Assembly (NCBI RefSeq): GCF_009831235.1
Contig: NZ_WUUL01000013.1
Location: forward strand, 53,650 to 117,649
DNA: 64,000 nucleotides
Direction: 5' to 3'
From: Shimazuella alba
GTDB lineage: Bacteria > Bacillota > Bacilli > Thermoactinomycetales > Thermoactinomycetaceae
The notes beneath the pieces are model-generated. The model searched no databases. It had not been told where the DNA came from and saw only the letters and a list, made by a program, of their open reading frames with translations. Made by a program: the position numbers and the translations under genes. Positions 63,199 to 64,000 of the stretch are shown here, piece by piece; positions within the stretch are counted from its first letter, which is position 1, and each line of letters opens with the position of its first letter.

Positions 63199-63972
63199 AT
63201 GAAAAAGGTTGTAATTATAAGTATGATTTGTCTGATCGTCCTTGGAGGAATACTAATATTTGTATATTCCAAAGAGGATAAATCATCCAAACAAAAAACA
63301 CCTCCTAAACCGCCGGAAACAGTCGTACAGAACAATCAACAGAGCAGCAATACCAAAGTACCGGCACATAACTACTCATCTGATAAACTAAAAGTTGTCG
63401 CCGAACCAGATAGTATTAGTGTTTTAGTCAACAAACATAATAAATTACCAGAAACCTTTAATCCAAAAGATCTCGTTTTTCCAAAGGTACCTTACCTTAA
63501 AAGAGCGACAACAGAAAAAAGACAACTACGCAAAGAAGCAGCTATTCAGTTAGAAAAAATGTTTGCTGCCGCAAAGAAAGATAATGTTTATTTAACGGGA
63601 GTGTCTGGATATCGTTCTTATGAAACACAAAAGATATTATTTAATTATTATGTGAAACGCGATGGTTATGAAAAAGCTCGAACCTATAGTGCATTACCAG
63701 GAACGAGCGAACATGAAACGGGACTTTCGATTGATGTGACAGGAAAAGATGGTACTTGTGCAGCAGAAGATTGTTTTGGAAAAAAACCAGAAGCAAAATG
63801 GATTGCTGATAATGCTCATAAATTTGGTTACATCATTCGCTATCCACATGGAAAACAAGCAATCACTGGCTATAAATATGAACCGTGGCACATACGCTAC
63901 GTAGGTGTTCACCTAGCAACGGAAATAAAACAAAAAGGAATTACGCTAGAAGAGTACTATGGACTTCATTAA
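63199..63972 (+). CDS. D-alanyl-D-alanine carboxypeptidase, VanY/LdcB (M15B) family
   Basis: The 257-residue protein has an uncleaved membrane anchor (about 4-24), a Lys/Pro/Gln-rich linker, then an M15B domain. Zinc ligands sit in GTSEHETGLSIDVTG (His and Asp) and EPWHIRYVG (His), with YRSYETQKILFNYY upstream. It trims the terminal D-Ala from peptidoglycan stems. Not part of a van cluster here. Confidence 0.9.
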   Translation: MKKVVIISMICLIVLGGILIFVYSKEDKSSKQKTPPKPPETVVQNNQQSSNTKVPAHNYSSDKLKVVAEPDSISVLVNKHNKLPETFNPKDLVFPKVPYLKRATTEKRQLRKEAAIQLEKMFAAAKKDNVYLTGVSGYRSYETQKILFNYYVKRDGYEKARTYSALPGTSEHETGLSIDVTGKDGTCAAEDCFGKKPEAKWIADNAHKFGYIIRYPHGKQAITGYKYEPWHIRYVGVHLATEIKQKGITLEEYYGLH

Positions 63973-63975
63973 AAA

Positions 63976-64000
63976 AGTATCTCCTTAATAAGGAGATACT
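63976..64000 (+). terminator. Terminator of the carboxypeptidase gene
   Basis: AGTATCTCCTT (63976-63986) pairs with AAGGAGATACT (63990-64000). The U-tail would lie beyond the window edge. Confidence 0.7.

Overview
The window comes from the chromosome of a low-GC, endospore-forming member of the Bacillota. Sporulation genes (spoIVFA, spoIVFB, spoIIB, an rsfA-type regulator, a YhcN/YlaJ lipoprotein), bacillithiol synthesis (bshC), a T-box leader, a DUF2626 protein and a truncated mra/fts cluster all point there. The filamentous family Thermoactinomycetaceae is my best guess, but that is inference. Host genes are AT-rich and many start with TTG or GTG behind strong Shine-Dalgarno sequences.

Layout. 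0-17 kb is an accessory region: a large STAND-type NTPase fused to a C-terminal 8-cysteine DUF3109/YkgJ-like module, a nucleotidyltransferase, a double-MerR regulator, a SatA-like acetyltransferase, an SGNH hydrolase, an LPKTA surface protein and an LD-carboxypeptidase. 17.6-25.8 kb is the conserved block spoIVFB-spoIVFA ... minD-minC-radC-maf-spoIIB-comC, with no mreBCD between radC and minC. 25.8-29.5 kb carries an MFS exporter and yhbED. 29.5-38 kb is a graveyard of frameshifted genes (NUDIX, LigA-like, aminoglycoside phosphotransferase-like, mtaD, serine recombinase, HNH) and two separated pieces of Tn3-family transposase, with a 42-bp direct repeat at two gene breaks. 38.5-42.9 kb holds a SCO protein, murC and folC, the latter directly behind a valine-type T-box that has no valS. 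44-48.8 kb is the mraZ-rsmH-ftsL-pbp operon with a clear MraZ operator. 48.9-52.8 kb: ahcY, bshC, panE. 52.8-56.2 kb: a leucine/acyl-CoA operon (yngHB-G-F-E type) without a biotin carboxylase. 56-64 kb: a GNAT, rsfA, a DUF2626 protein, a MidA-type methyltransferase, a rhodanese, a thioredoxin/CcdA/thioredoxin cluster, an MBL hydrolase, a YhcN lipoprotein and a D,D-carboxypeptidase.

The oddest signal is a set of nine short single genes scattered through this AT-rich chromosome (4308-4742, 10997-11380, 11698-12426, 15016-15498, 15629-16108, 17237-17575, 34948-35139, 39352-39657, 43507-43890), with a probable decayed tenth at about 27.69-27.98 kb. Most of their codons end in G or C, unlike every neighbour. 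Most have their own sigma-A-like promoter, a leader of roughly 40-55 nt, and often their own hairpin. One encodes S-adenosylmethionine decarboxylase, one carries a repeated domain typical of tailed-phage proteins, and three are paralogues of one unknown family. They look like self-contained expression cassettes from a foreign, possibly viral, source, dropped one at a time into intergenic spaces.

How the genes fit together: the core blocks are ordinary division, sporulation and cell-wall genes. The accessory parts show repeated gain and loss: transposon remnants, a broken folC-comC linkage, a lost valS behind its T-box, broken genes with single-base shifts, and the foreign-looking cassettes.
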